Positions 25,670 to 36,664 of a stretch of DNA of 64,000 bases are shown in pieces. Source of the DNA: Archegozetes longisetosus (taxonomy: Eukaryota > Arthropoda > Arachnida > Sarcoptiformes > Trhypochthoniidae). The notes under the pieces were generated by a model that made no database searches, was not told the origin of the DNA, and was given only the letters and a program-made list of their open reading frames with translations. Each line of letters begins with the position of its first letter. The first letter of the stretch is position 1. The stretch is taken from positions 10,264,220 through 10,328,219 of the forward strand of contig JAEMBT020000001.1 of NCBI GenBank assembly GCA_018873245.2, read 5' to 3'. The translations under genes and the position numbers were made by a program.

Positions 25670-27402
25670 TTAACAAAACTATTTTCGTTTAACTGCAGTA
25701 TAATTTTAGACCTTTATTTATTGATAGTTAGAAGTCAAGTATCTAAACACAAAGTTTCCAAACTTTAATTTCTTTGAAAAGAATACTAATAGTTTTTATC
25801 TTTTGTCTTGTAATTTAATTGTCATGTATTATAAAGCAATCAAGGTTATTTTTTTATTAACCGGTTTCTAGATTTAATGCAAATAAAATATTTAGAACAT
25901 AATAGATAGTAACTTATAAACATTAATAAAATTTTAAGTCATTACTTGCCATTTACAAACATTTCTGAGTAAATAATTTTAGTTAAGAAAGTTTGTGATC
26001 ATAACAACTTTCTGCTAATTGTTAATTATTTGAATTTGTGTGTCACAAATGATCAGTACAATATTTGATTGAAATATAAAAGTAAAGGCAATATAAACTT
26101 AATACTAGGATAATCATAACCAACTATTCATAAGTTTATAGTATAATCAAATGTTTTAATTATTGATTTATTTTACCGAGAGTTGCCACTCTTAAATCTC
26201 GAGCCTGAACGCTAAATCAAGACTTAAGAGTTGAGACTCTTGAAGATTAATATTAAAAATAATGAGATAATGTTTTCTCATATTGTTATGTATGCTGCTA
26301 ACGGTGCAATACTATACTAAGTACAGGTATTTTGTAATACATTTTCTGAAGTCTAGATAAATATGATTGAGATGAATTTTTATTAATTTAGAATTTTATC
26401 GTAAAAAACAAAAAATATGATAAGAGAAATGGATCTTCGGAACTTTTTATTTCCATAGTATTGATATGTGCAATGAAAATTTTTACGCAATAGTACAGAA
26501 CTTAATTCTGTACTATTCCTTAAACTTTTCCTAAACTACAAATTAGACTGTTAGGATTGTCATCGAGTCAAGAATCAATAACTAAATGCAATAAATTTTA
26601 AAATAATTGTCAGAGAATGTTATATAAAAAAGGGTTTTTACCCTTGTTAAGGAGGCTTTATTTGTGTAAGATTTCATGAATGGTCGATACATATTTTTAA
26701 CATGTAAAACAATAAAACTTAATGTTTATGCTAATTCTATTGTTTATGTAAAGCTCAGTTAGTTAAATAAATCTTATTAGCTAATTTGTTTCATCGTTCA
26801 AATATTGAGGTTCTGCTGTATTAAGTAGCTGACGATATAATAGACTCTATCCAAAGCCTAAAACCTAACACAGAAATTATATGTGGTTCACGAATGTTAT
26901 TCTTCGCCCCCAAGAGTAGATCGCATGTTACAGTATTATAATTTTAATTAGATCGCTTTCTATGCTTATATGTTCCAAAGTTGAGAAGCAAGCTAAAACT
27001 TTATATTAAACTAGCTAATTTATGACAATTCATATTTCAATTTAAGCATTCTATAATCTTCATTACAGCCGTTGGGAAGTCACAACAGGTCACAACAGTC
27101 GAGCGAGAATAGTTCTCTTTGGTCATCCTCTAGTTTTAATTAAAACAGCTTACATAAAGACTAATACTGTGTGTTATATATCCGCCAGTTTTATTAATAA
27201 GTTCGCTTCGAAAAATTGCTTGCACTTAATGCATTCTTAGTCAATATTAATTGAAATATTAAAAATCCACTCGTTTAAACGACTCAAAATTTAACCCAAA
27301 GACAATTTCTGGGAATCCTTTTGACTCACGATCGCATCTAGCTCCCAATTCAGACGATAAGTTGATATTAATTTTTGAAGAACCGGTAAAATGGCGTAAA
27401 TA
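25670..27402. other. Intergenic, no gene seen
   Basis: About 1.7 kb of AT-rich DNA without a recognisable exon, RNA gene or repeat. Confidence 0.4.
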
Positions 27403-28119
27403 CAGGATGACCAGGCGTCCAGAATGAACGGGACAGTCTATGAATAGAGACCTCTGTCCTGTGTCCAGGGCGATATCGTTCCTTGACATTGAGACGTCCA
27501 GGAATGGGAAATTTTCTCAAATTATGAGAATGAAATTCTTTTGTGTTATTATGAACTTTACTTTATTCAATCACTAACTAGGTAAATACTGTAAATAGTA
27601 ATAAATCAGTTCAATAGTGCTCCTGTAGCGAGTCCATTCCCTTTTGAATAATTATTAAAATATTATAACAAACCAAATCTACTGAAAATTATCGAAACTG
27701 TTTTGGCTATCCCTATTGAGAATGGTTTCGTAGAACGAGTTTTCAATGTAATGAAGAATATCTGGACTGATAAAAGAAATCGTTTGACTGTTCGAATGAT
27801 TAAGGCTGAAATCTGCTCTAAAGTTAATATTTCAATGACATGCAATGAATTTAAAGTTTTCGCATCTCAAAACCCTAAACTACTTAAGGATGCTAAATCT
27901 AATGATAGATATTCAAAAAAATCGATTTAAATTTCTTCAATAATTTCACTTTTTTCATAATTTCTCATTCAAGAGCAATAATTGGAATTTTGATTAAAGA
28001 AATTACTGCTATTCCCGAAATAACACTTTGATTTTTGAGAGTTTCCTCGAATGTATTTAACTTGGTCCCCTTACACTTTCAAAGTCCAGGAAATGGCTCA
28101 GTAAAACCTGGTCACCCTG
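27403..28119 (+). mobile_element. hAT element with exact 8-bp target duplication
   Basis: The inverted ends are CAGGATGACCAGG and (reverse) CAGGGTGACCAGG. The 8-bp duplication CGTAAATA stands at 27395-27402 and again at 28120-28127, which is diagnostic of hAT transposition. The element carries only the C-terminal transposase piece (27703-27930), so it is a deleted, non-autonomous copy. Confidence 0.92.
27703..27930 (+). pseudogene. hAT transposase C-terminal dimerisation fragment
   Basis: Contains ENGFVERVFNVMKNIWTDKR and VRMIKAEICSKVNISMTC, the usual end of hAT transposases (FVERVFS...W...RN.L). The open frame lacks a true start, and the DDE catalytic core and BED finger are missing. It resembles the piece at 17831-17568. 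Confidence 0.85.
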
Positions 28120-29201
28120 CGTAAATATAGAGATTGAGTATCATTAAGATATGATTTACTTTTTAAATACAGTCATTAATGTATTTATAACAATATGTTT
28201 TCGACAGCATTTCACCTCAATTCGATTCATGGACATACTTAAAATATTTTGCAAATAAATTTTCCGTGTTCTGTTAGACTTAGGTCTACAAATCTCAATC
28301 TGTCGCATCCTGACATTAACTTTTTATCTATTTATAGATTAGAGACTAAACTATTTTGATGCAAAAAGTGGTGCAAATAAAACATTTCGAGATTTCGAAA
28401 ATGTTTTGATAAAAGAGGACTAAAGTCCAAATGTAATTAAGCAAAAAATTTAATTCTGAATTGTTTTACTTCTTGTGCTGAAGACACATTAAAAAAAAGT
28501 TTTAACTTAATGATAAATTTTGATAATCAATTATAGCAACCCAAATAACAGCTGGAAAATTTCGCAAATGTATTATTTGAACAGATAAGGAATTATTGCG
28601 AACAAAACATTGAAATAAAGTCTCGATTGTACAAAATTTGATAGCTTTATGTTTAACTTGCTTTTACAATAATAAAACATATGAAAGTTGGAATAAAACT
28701 TTAATGACTGTACTAGTCAGATGAGTAAGACTTCAAGTATCTAATCCCTTAACCTGAAAGTAATAGAAAAAACCTAAATTATTTCAAACAAGTTTTCAGA
28801 TACAATAGGATTAAATATAACCAAAAATAATTGAACTCTAAATTAGTGATCAATAGAGAAATTGAAAACAATTATCAACGAAATTTCTTAGAGTTATCAT
28901 TAAATGAAAGGTATTCTTGAAAATCCACCCATAAATCTTGTTGAGCAAAAGACTATACTTCCACCCATTATGTTGTAGGAATCAAAACTCTTGAATCTTT
29001 CAAAGGTTTACTTCTATGAGTCAACACTTTTCTCTAGCTCTTGTTCGCTTCTGTCTTGAATTCTTCTCTTCAAAGTCAAGACTATACCATTGATTAAAAC
29101 GTTGATAACAATATTAAACGAGGGTCGATCAACTTAACGATAACATTAATTGAAACAGTCAGCTCTTCTATTATGACCAACGTATTGATAGTTCAAGAAG
29201 T
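28120..29201. other. Intergenic, no gene seen
   Basis: AT-rich. Nothing recognisable up to the RING-finger fragment. Confidence 0.4.
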
Positions 29202-29490
29202 CTAACCACTTTGTGAAGCGCATGGACCGAATCGACAGATGATGTTGCGTTTATCCGAGTTCTCTAAAAGTATACTTTCCTTACAGATTTCTTCAGCATG
29301 ATTTCTGCACTTGACCTTGAGTTTATTTATGATGTTACGGATACTCACGTCAGCTAGGTTCATATCAGACATAAGTGTATATTTTCGATCGATTGGGCAG
29401 GAATTACTGTTCAGTGAAGCTCGAAAGTAGATATTTATACAACTCTTGCAGAATAAGTGCTCGCAATTAAATTGTTGCCGAGCAGTAATC
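29202..29490 (-). pseudogene. RING-finger E3 ligase fragment (RNF41/NRDP1-like)
   Basis: An exon starts after the acceptor ATTCCAG (29491) and runs 96 codons to a stop at 29202. It encodes the second half of a RING finger (CEHLFCKSC, then CPIDRK) followed by IRNIINKLKVKC. This is the order of the RING and the following zinc-finger linker in RNF41/NRDP1-type ubiquitin ligases (CP.DR...IRN...KL...C). The first CxxC pair should be in an upstream exon, but the DNA beyond about 29.5 kb already belongs to the duplicated peptide-gene block, so that exon is missing or very distant. The downstream zinc-finger part is cut short. Probably a truncated relic at the edge of the duplication cluster. Confidence 0.65.
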
Positions 29491-29741
29491 CTGGAATGTT
29501 ATATAGCCTAGTATTCCCAGAGAAGATATATATATTGTTAAATGATCAAGTTATAATAAAACTTTATCTAAATAGGTTTTCATTTTCAATCAAATCTTTG
29601 GAATGACAATTTTCTCAGATAAAATTTTTTAAACATTGTTCGGTTTTTAGATTTCTTAATAAAATCAAACATTATGATTCGATTCCCTTTTAAAGTCGAA
29701 GTTTAGAGCTATATCCGAATAAAAACTTTTCAGAACATAAC

Positions 29742-29750
29742 TTCCCGGAA
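29742..29750. promoter_or_regulatory. TTCCCGGAA palindrome upstream of peptide copy 1
   Basis: A perfect STAT-type palindrome 284 bp ahead of the ATG at 30034. Equivalent sites stand 275-281 bp ahead of the A and B copies elsewhere (when a MITE is discounted). The regulatory role is inferred. Confidence 0.35.
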
Positions 29751-30033
29751 ATAAATCTTAAAAACTTTACATTACCATCGATTTTAAAACAAACTACAAA
29801 TTCTCTTTACCTCTTCCGTTCATTAATATATAGTTATCCGCTATACACATGCCAACTAGTATCATATAATTATAAATTCAATGCTTTTTTAAAAACGAAG
29901 ATAGAATCAGAATAATCTTGGTCGTCATGAATAGAGAAAAAAATATTTGTGCTCTCAATGATTTTTTAAATCTAAATGTTAATTCTATTTATGATTAAGA
30001 CATAATAAAACTAATGACTCAAGAAAAAGAGTT

Positions 30034-30204
30034 ATGAATTTCGTCAAATTGTTAACAAATTTACTAGCATTCGGTTTAATTTTTGTACTTATATTAACAT
30101 CTAGCCAAGTAAAATGTCAGCCAAGAGGTTATCTACTATCATGATGTGGTCGACGAGGATGTTATCCGCGAGAGTATTCTTTTAAATTACCTTCTCCACT
30201 TTAA
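30034..30204 (+). pseudogene. Small secreted peptide copy 1 (D-like), internal stop
   Basis: ATG at 30034 opens the family signal peptide (MNFVKLLTNLLAFGLIFVLI...SSQVKC) and a mature part starting QPRGYLLS. Codon 37 (30142-30144) is TGA, where sister copies carry CGA or a related arginine codon. The frame then continues, with cysteines and arginines, to TAA at 30202. It is one substitution away from an intact 55-residue peptide, so it is a recent pseudogene or, less likely, a read-through case. Confidence 0.8.
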
Positions 30205-30579
30205 ATCTTTTCCATTAACATTGTATGGCAGAGATCAAGATTTTCTCAATCGTTTAGATACAAATATAACTTATTATTATAATATATCAATATATACGGA
30301 TGTTTTTTTCAGTTAAATCAATTAAAAGTTTTATAACTATAGATAAAAGTTATTTGGTTTTATCCCATGCTCACAAGAATATATTACCTTCAGGTTCTGA
30401 AATAATACGTTTTTTATATAAAGTTCGAATTCTTCATATAATTGTATAAAAATTAAAAATTCAAGTGATAATAAAAAATCCCGTGATTTCTAAAGAAAAT
30501 GGTTTTAATATCTTTATAAAATAATGATTTCATATGAATGAATAAATATTAATATGATCTTTATATAAAGAGAGAAAAC

Positions 30580-31050
30580 TAATGAAATTCTATAATTTCA
30601 TTTATTTATATAATAGGAATGAAAATTTATTTGAAATTAATTTTTCTTCTCTTGTAATTCATATCCGGTTGAATTCAAAATAGAGTCCAATCTCTTGTTC
30701 GGTCTCTTCTTATTTTGACAAAACTATTTCTTGATCTCAAAATTATTATTTTGAGCTCTTAGTAACTTAATAAAAATTTGATTTGCGACTTTTGGAGTTT
30801 CTTCTGAATAATCTATCGAAATGTGCACTGAAAAATTCAATACGTAATATAACTTTCTTCGAAGAAGTTTGAATTTTGAATAAAACGCTTGAAATGATCA
30901 TTATTTCACATAAAACTTTTTGCCATTATTTGAATTTCTGATTTCCTATCAAAGTCAAACACCAGGATTTAATTTCCCCTGGAAATCAAAGTTTTAGAAC
31001 TATATCCTTGCAAAAATACTTAAAAAGTAATTTCCCGGAAAATACTCCAA
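30580..31050 (+). repeat. Repeated upstream block (R), first of at least eight copies
   Basis: A block of about 0.5 kb carrying TGTTCGGTCTCTTCTTAT, a conserved hairpin and a TTCNNNGAA palindrome. Further copies: 32880-33420, 35050-35560 (inverted), 49040-49540, 51180-52220 (inverted, split by a hAT), 54420-54640 and 55110-55600 (inverted), 59220-59760, 62000-62540. Most lie directly 5' of an A- or B-type peptide gene and point the same way; those at 35.3 and 49.3 kb are orphans. Limits are approximate. Confidence 0.8.
31032..31040. promoter_or_regulatory. TTCCCGGAA palindrome upstream of peptide copy 2
   Basis: Perfect palindrome 275 bp ahead of the ATG at 31315, within the shared upstream block. 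Confidence 0.35.
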
Positions 31051-31314
31051 AAGTTATATTTTGTATCACTCTTTGAAAAATAAAGTATAAATACTCTCTT
31101 TTCTTTACATTAATATATAGTTATCTGCTACACACAAGTCAATTAATATCATATCGTTGTAAGTATAATGCTTCTTCAAAACGAAGATACAATCATATTT
31201 GGTTTAGCCGTCAAAACTTAAAGAGAAATATTTGTTCTTTCAATGCTTTTTCTAAATGATAATTTCACTTATATTTAAAACAGAATAACAACTTATGATT
31301 CAAGAAGAGTAGTA

Positions 31315-31491
31315 ATGAATTTCACTAAATTGATAAATAAGTTACTAGTATTCAGTTTAATATTTGTACTTATATTAACATCAAGTCATGTGGAATGTCA
31401 GCGAAGTTATTCGGGATCAAGGTGTAATCAACGAAGATGCAGTCCGCGACACTATTCTTTTCCTGTAGAAGCCGGTCGTAGATATGGCTAG
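31315..31491 (+). CDS. Small secreted Arg-rich peptide, subtype B, intact
   Basis: 58 residues. An in-frame TAG shortly upstream fixes the ATG at 31315. The signal peptide spans residues 1-28 (ends SSHVEC), leaving a mature peptide of about 30 residues starting QRSYSGSRCNQRRC, rich in Arg and Ser, with two cysteines in a CxxxxC arrangement and the end GRRYG. A cut after Cys28 would expose an N-terminal Gln able to cyclise, and the last Gly could be an amide donor; both are inference. It forms a B-D pair with the copy at 31770, as do 59988/60468 and, inverted, 54161/53718. No known family is recognised. The secreted cationic character suggests an antimicrobial, salivary or signalling peptide. 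Confidence 0.8.
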   Translation: MNFTKLINKLLVFSLIFVLILTSSHVECQRSYSGSRCNQRRCSPRHYSFPVEAGRRYG

Positions 31492-31769
31492 ATCCACTCT
31501 CCCTGGATATTAAACTTTATTTTTTGTTGCTTTTTGGAAACATAAATTAAATTTTTATCCTCTTCCATACGTGAATATATAATTATCAGTTATATGCATG
31601 TCAATTAAAATCATATAAATATAATGCTTCTTCAAAAACGAAGATACGATCATATTTAGTTTATTCGTCAAAGTTTAGAGAAAAAAATATTTATACTCTC
31701 AATATTATTTCTTGAATTGCATTTCGATTTATATTTAAAACAGAATAACATGTAACTTAATAAAAAATA

Positions 31770-31931
31770 GTGAAGTTTTCCCGCAAATTATTAACTAAGT
31801 TACAAATGTTCAGTTTAATACTTGTACTAATACTAACGTCAAGTCAAATCAAGTGTCACCGAAGCGGCTATCTGTGGAGATGTGGATGGCCAAGATGTGG
31901 TGTGCGAATTTATTCTTTTCAAGAAAGTTAA
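31770..31931 (+). pseudogene. Small secreted peptide, subtype D, start codon lost
   Basis: The frame aligns with the intact D copy at 60468, but the initiator is GTG (31770) instead of ATG. The next in-frame ATG (31806) falls inside the hydrophobic core of the signal peptide, leaving 41 residues (MFSLILVLILTSSQIKCH...) that may still be secreted. The mature part has LWRCGWPRCGV and ends FQES, without the usual terminal Gly. The same position is also non-ATG in the inverted sister at 53718, so the loss may predate the duplication. Confidence 0.7.
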
Positions 31932-32329
31932 GCATGAATTTAGCTCAGACTTGTTAATCAAACTTAACCTTATTATGGGTTATTGGGATTATATATCTCG
32001 CGACAAAAAAATCCGGAAAATGTTTATAATGAAAGTTACCATATTTTGACATAAAATTTACCACAACAATGCATTTGGTTCTAATAATTACAGCTAAAAA
32101 TAAATGACAATTTAATTCTGTCTCCATCTGTAACTATAAGCTTTCCAATGCGTTCTTTCATACTTTTGTAAAACGACTACTATACTCCTAATTATAAACT
32201 GTCTCATACTTTGTTCATTTTCGCGACCCACAGTGAAAATTGTTCTGGATATTCTTTTTAATAATATCCTTTACTGTTCTCCATAAGTATAGTGTTTGAA
32301 AATATATGATAGGCAGGGTTCGGCAATGT

Positions 32330-32760
32330 TCTTTCTATCGGATATGTTTAAATGCGAAATCTTAATATTGTGGACAAGGATTGCATGCAATTTATGGCAT
32401 GAAAAGTATCTCATGAAATTTTGCTGGCGACCTCATTGCGTTGCGTCGCATCGCATGAAAATTGTACTGCTCTGGACTCAGCTTTAGGAATAGTAAGGAC
32501 ATATCAAATTTTTCAATTTCAAGATTACGAGTGATGGTAATTTATAACTTGGTGCATATATTTTTCAGCATTTTATTCTATTTTTTAGGCAATAAAATAT
32601 ATAGAATTTTAGATATAGAGAATTTAGGAATTAATAAATACAATTACTTCACCGATGACATCGAGCAAACAATTAAATATAAGGAGCTTTTCTCAGTTAA
32701 GATATTAAACTCATTACACATTCCTTCTCTTACTAAAATGAATATTTTGTTATAAATTTA
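32330..32760 (+). repeat. Repeated block (Q) with GC-rich hAT-like end
   Basis: Contains GTGGACAAGGATTGCATGCA, then GCGTTGCGTCGCATCGCATG and CTGCTCTGGACTCAGC. Copies: 48475-48900, 61460-61880, inverted 52430-52790 and 57077-57270. The open frame on the plus strand here is broken by stops in the other copies and is not taken as a gene. Confidence 0.75.
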
Positions 32761-33280
32761 ATTTATATTTATACAATTTGTTAGAAATAAACAATTAAAT
32801 CTTCCTGATTCGCAAGAAAAATACATTTGACTGCTATATACGATAAAAGTTCGTAGAAATAAATAGATATAATCTTGAGACTTATTAAGAGTAAATTAAT
32901 GAAATTCTATCATTTCATCGATTTATATGAGAAAAATGAGGACTGATTTAAAACTAAATTTTTCTTTGTTTATGATTCATATGGGGTTGAGTTCAAAATA
33001 GAGTTCCATCTCTTGTTCAGTGTCTTCTTATATTGATAAATCTCAAAAATATCACTTCAAGTTCTCGTTAACTTCACAAGTATTTGATTTCTGATTACAT
33101 CTGAATTTTAGGGTCTGTTTTGAATAATCTAACGAAATGTGTATTCAGAAACTCAAAACATGGTGTAACTTACTCTGAAGAAGTCTAAATTTTAAATGAA
33201 AAACTTGAAATGATAATTGTTTCACATAAAAGTTTCTAAAATTATTTGAATTTATGATTTCTTATAAAACTCAAACGTCG

Positions 33281-33305
33281 GGTTTGATTTCCAGGGGAAA
33301 TCAAA
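33281..33305. promoter_or_regulatory. Conserved 10-bp-arm hairpin in the upstream block
   Basis: Arms TTTGATTTCC and GGAAATCAAA with a three-base centre. The same hairpin is found near 35127, 49437, 51275, 54494, 55195, 59640 and 62410, with few changes in the arms. It stands about 70 bp ahead of the TTCNNNGAA palindrome. Function unknown. Confidence 0.45.
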
Positions 33306-33350
33306 GTTTTAGAGCTATATCCTTGCAAAAATTACTTTTTTAAACATAAT

Positions 33351-33359
33351 TTCCCGGAA
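33351..33359. promoter_or_regulatory. TTCCCGGAA palindrome upstream of peptide copy 4
   Basis: 281 bp ahead of the ATG at 33640. Other copies read TTCTGGGAA or TTCCCAGAA, all keeping TTCNNNGAA, the general STAT-site form. Regulatory role inferred. Confidence 0.35.
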
Positions 33360-33477
33360 AATACTACAAAAACTTTATTTTCTTATAGCTTTTTAAAAAA
33401 ATAAATTATATTTCTGTCTCTTCCACTCATTAATATATAGTTATCTGTTATGCATATGTCAATTAAAATCATATCAT

Positions 33478-33485
33478 TATAAATA
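33478..33485 (+). promoter_or_regulatory. TATA-like box of peptide copy 4
   Basis: TATAAATA, 155 bp ahead of the ATG at 33640. The same box precedes the copies at 57783 and 62875 at similar distances and is followed by a conserved stretch, GCTTCTTCAAAAACGAAGAT or a close variant, in most copies. Confidence 0.5.
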
Positions 33486-33639
33486 TAACGTTTCTTCAAA
33501 AACGAACATACAATCATATTTAGTTTATCCGTCAAAAGTTATAGAAGAAAAATACATTTGTTCTCTCGAACTTTTTTAAAATTATAATTTCCATTATATT
33601 TAAAACAGAATAACAACTTGTAATTTAAGAAAAATAGTG

Positions 33640-33825
33640 ATGAATTTCACCAAATTGATAACTAAGTTACTAGCATTCTGTTCGATGTTTGTACTTTTAT
33701 TAACATCAAGTCATGTGGAATGTCAACGAAGACGTGGTCATCGAAGATATGGAAATGTTGTTCCGTTGACTTATGTTCCACGTTATTCAAGAATTTCTCG
33801 ACCATTTAGATATAGATATGGCTAA
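33640..33825 (+). CDS. Small secreted Arg/Tyr-rich peptide, subtype A, intact
   Basis: 61 residues. The ATG at 33640 is shared by all A copies; GTG stands directly before it. The signal peptide covers residues 1-28 (MNFTKLITKLLAF...SSHVEC). The predicted mature part is 33 residues starting QRRRGHRRYGNV and ending ISRPFRYRYG, with 10 Arg and 6 Tyr and no cysteine, so it would be strongly cationic and unbridged. The terminal RYG could be processed to an RY-amide (inference). Sister copies at 50940 (minus) and 62875 differ at few positions, mostly in the middle of the mature part. An AATAAA-like signal lies just after the stop. Family not recognised. Confidence 0.85.
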   Translation: MNFTKLITKLLAFCSMFVLLLTSSHVECQRRRGHRRYGNVVPLTYVPRYSRISRPFRYRYG

Positions 33826-35560
33826 AAATTAATAATAAAAAGTATTTCATCAGTTAAGTCGTAGAAATGATTAATTATTTGAAACTTTTCTTATTCGAAA
33901 TATATTGTCTTTATCCTTCTTCCACAAAAATATTTCATCTTTCAATTTTAAAACATCTTATTTCCATTTATAAAACTAAGTTTTATTTATATAATTGAAT
34001 AGAAATTAACAATTCGTGTGACAAAATTCTGTTAATCCCAGAAAAATGTATTTGGTATTTATATCTTAATGAGTTCATTATAATAAATAAATAAATAGTT
34101 TAAGTTGATGTTTTGTAATCTTCATTTGCATGGAAAAAATGAAAATCTGTATTTTCGCTGCTTCATTTTTCACTGTGTTAAAAAAATTTCAGGAGTTTAT
34201 TGATCAACATGCAAACCGAATTATAAATTCATTGATATCTTAAAGAAATTATTGAAGAAATGTATAGTTTTAAAACATCTAGAAATATTCGTTTCATGTT
34301 CAATAGTTTATCAAAGGTAACTTAAGCTAATTTTCAATCAAATAACTATTCCAAGAAACTTAGGTAAAGTATTAAATAAAATTTTTGTTTCATTTAACAC
34401 ATGACATAAATAGTTTAAATTCCAGGCTTAGAAGGCAAAAAGTACTTTTTTTTAAATATTCGGAAGACTAATGGGCTTATAGAATACAAAATATGAAGTT
34501 AAACCTAATACTAATACTAATACTAAAGATTTATATCTAGTCACTATTCCTACAATGATTATAAACCTCTGTGTAAGTCAAATGTTGTTTAAAACCGAAT
34601 GAGAGTCTACGCTTTTTCACTTTAATGCTTTTAAAACACTATTGGCTTTTGAACATTCATTAGGTTTTTTAATATGCTTGAGTATCTCAAATATAAAATG
34701 TTAAAGAAAAGCTTCTAAGAAAATTGAAACTATAGACGAATATAAATATAAAATAAACAATGTACACTGATGTACAATGAGAACAAACTACACTCATAAT
34801 ATACATATTTTACATTTTTAAAAAATTACTATTTTACCAATTGGTTTCCAAAGTTTTCTTTTTAAATTTTAATTTATAATTATACCACTATATATATAAA
34901 ACAATAAAATTATTGGGAACTCAATGCTAACATAGAAAAGTTACAAATAAATATTTTGTTTGGAATTTTATCATATAATGTTATGATGATTATTAATATT
35001 GCGAATATTGCGAAAAAATTATAGTTCATTTTTTGAAAAGTGACAAGAAAATAAAATTGTTGAGGCATTTTCTGGGAAATTATGTTTAAAAAAGAACTTT
35101 TTGCAAGGATATAGCTTTAAAACTTTGATTTCCAGGGGAAATCAAACCCGAAGTTTGCCTCTGATAAGAAATCATAAATTCAAATAATTTTAGAAACTTT
35201 TCAGAAACAATTATCATTTCAAGCACTTCATCAAAAACTCAAACTTCTGAAGAGAAAGTTACAACACTTATTGAGTTTCTGAATGCATACTTGGTTAGAT
35301 TATTCAAAACAGACCCTAAAAGTCAGAATTAATCAGAAATCAAATACTTATGAAGTTAATAAGAACTTGAAGTGATATTTTGAGATTTATCAATATAAGA
35401 AGAGACCGAACAAGAGATTGATTTCTATTTTGAACTCAACCCAATATGAATCATAAACGAAGAAAAATTTAATTTCAAATCAGCCCTCATTTTTCTCATA
35501 TAAATCGATGAAATAATAGAATTTCATTAATTTATTCTTGATAAATCTTAAGATTATATC
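33826..35560 (+). repeat. Left arm (inner part) of the larger inverted repeat
   Basis: The 3' flank of the A gene at 33640 is mirrored by the 3' flank of the A gene at 50940 (about 50757-49040), and beyond the genes the symmetry continues through 31.0-33.6 against 54.4-51.0 kb. Landmarks inside both arms: CATTTGCATGGAAAAA, CCTAATACTAATACTAATAC, ATTGGGAACTCAATG. The two arms flank the retroelement and a C-type gene. Confidence 0.75.
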
Positions 35561-35959
35561 TATTTATTTCTACAAACTTTTATCGTATATAGCAATCAAA
35601 TGTATTTTTCTTGCAAATCGGGAAGATTTAATTGTTTAACTGATTGTCTCTCGTGAGGGTCATAATGATTGTATTATGATTTAAAATGCAAAGCAATTCG
35701 AGTGATAATAATTTACTTAACAATTGATAAATGCATTTGTCTATAACTTCCGAGTATAAAATATTTGTATTTAATTAGATGTCCAATAGACAAAAGTTTT
35801 TCTTCTCATTAATTTAGTTCGATTAATATGTTGCTTGTTGAATTGTTACAATAATATATTCATAAATATTCTAAACCATAATATAAAATCATTAGAAATT
35901 GATGATTAGTATTAGGGTAGCTTTCTATTGAATTAAATTTTTAACAGAATATAAAATAT

Positions 35960-36536
35960 TGTTACAGTTACTGGACTTACTGTTACTATTAGGACTGGAC
36001 TACTATAACTGTACTATAAACAATGACAGTTATTCTGAAAAAACACAGTTATAAACACCAGTACACATAAAATATTATATTTATTGATACGACATAAGTT
36101 TTGACAAATAGATGAAATACAAAATATCAAAATTTTCCAAATAAAAACCAATACACAAATAATAACTCAATACATCTATAGTGTGCACACTTGTTCTCTT
36201 CACCTCCAAACTCTCTTATATCTAAAACATAACTAACTCGTATCTAAAATATCACCAACTTTTTCTTCCAACTCTCTATACTTTTTCCCTTTTTCTCCTT
36301 TAAACTTTGAAATAAAACAAAACAAACATTAAGTTTATGAAGCGTGACCCTTCACTTGGGGCCCATGCTACATACAAACTTACATACATGCATACTTACA
36401 ATGCAAACACATATCTAATACATATAATATCTAAAACTAACGCTAACGCTAACTCTAACACTAACTCTAACTCTATAACACTACATAGCAATACACTGCT
36501 ATATAGCAATATAGAGCCGTCTAGTGCTCTGTAACA
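35960..36536 (-). repeat. 3' LTR of the retroelement
   Basis: 577 bp, TG...CA ends. Contains a hexamer-like array of CTAAC(G/T) units at about 36432-36475 and has an extra AACT near 36231 relative to the other LTR. The plus-strand open frame inside it is antisense to the element and present in both LTRs; it is not taken as a gene. Confidence 0.9.
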
Positions 36537-36550
36537 CATCCCCCCTCCGA
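36537..36550 (-). promoter_or_regulatory. Polypurine tract
   Basis: In element orientation GGAGGGGGGATG stands directly before the 3' LTR, as expected for the plus-strand primer of LTR elements. Confidence 0.75.
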
Positions 36551-36664
36551 AATTCAGTTATAATAATTCTCACTCGACTAATTATAATTGTTATCGATTA
36601 ACATAATATAATATATACTTTAAGTAAAATAAATGGTTAGATGAAAATACGTTTGATTAACTGA

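Noticed and set aside
32462-32755. 97-codon open frame with a hydrophobic stretch in block Q
   Set aside because: The other copies of block Q (48.6, 61.6, 52.5 kb) have stops in the same frame, so it is not conserved as protein.
36337-36534. Open frame of 65 codons in the LTR, repeated at 46707-46904
   Set aside because: It is antisense to the retroelement, lies wholly in the LTR and is largely made of the CTAAC array and ACATACA stretch.
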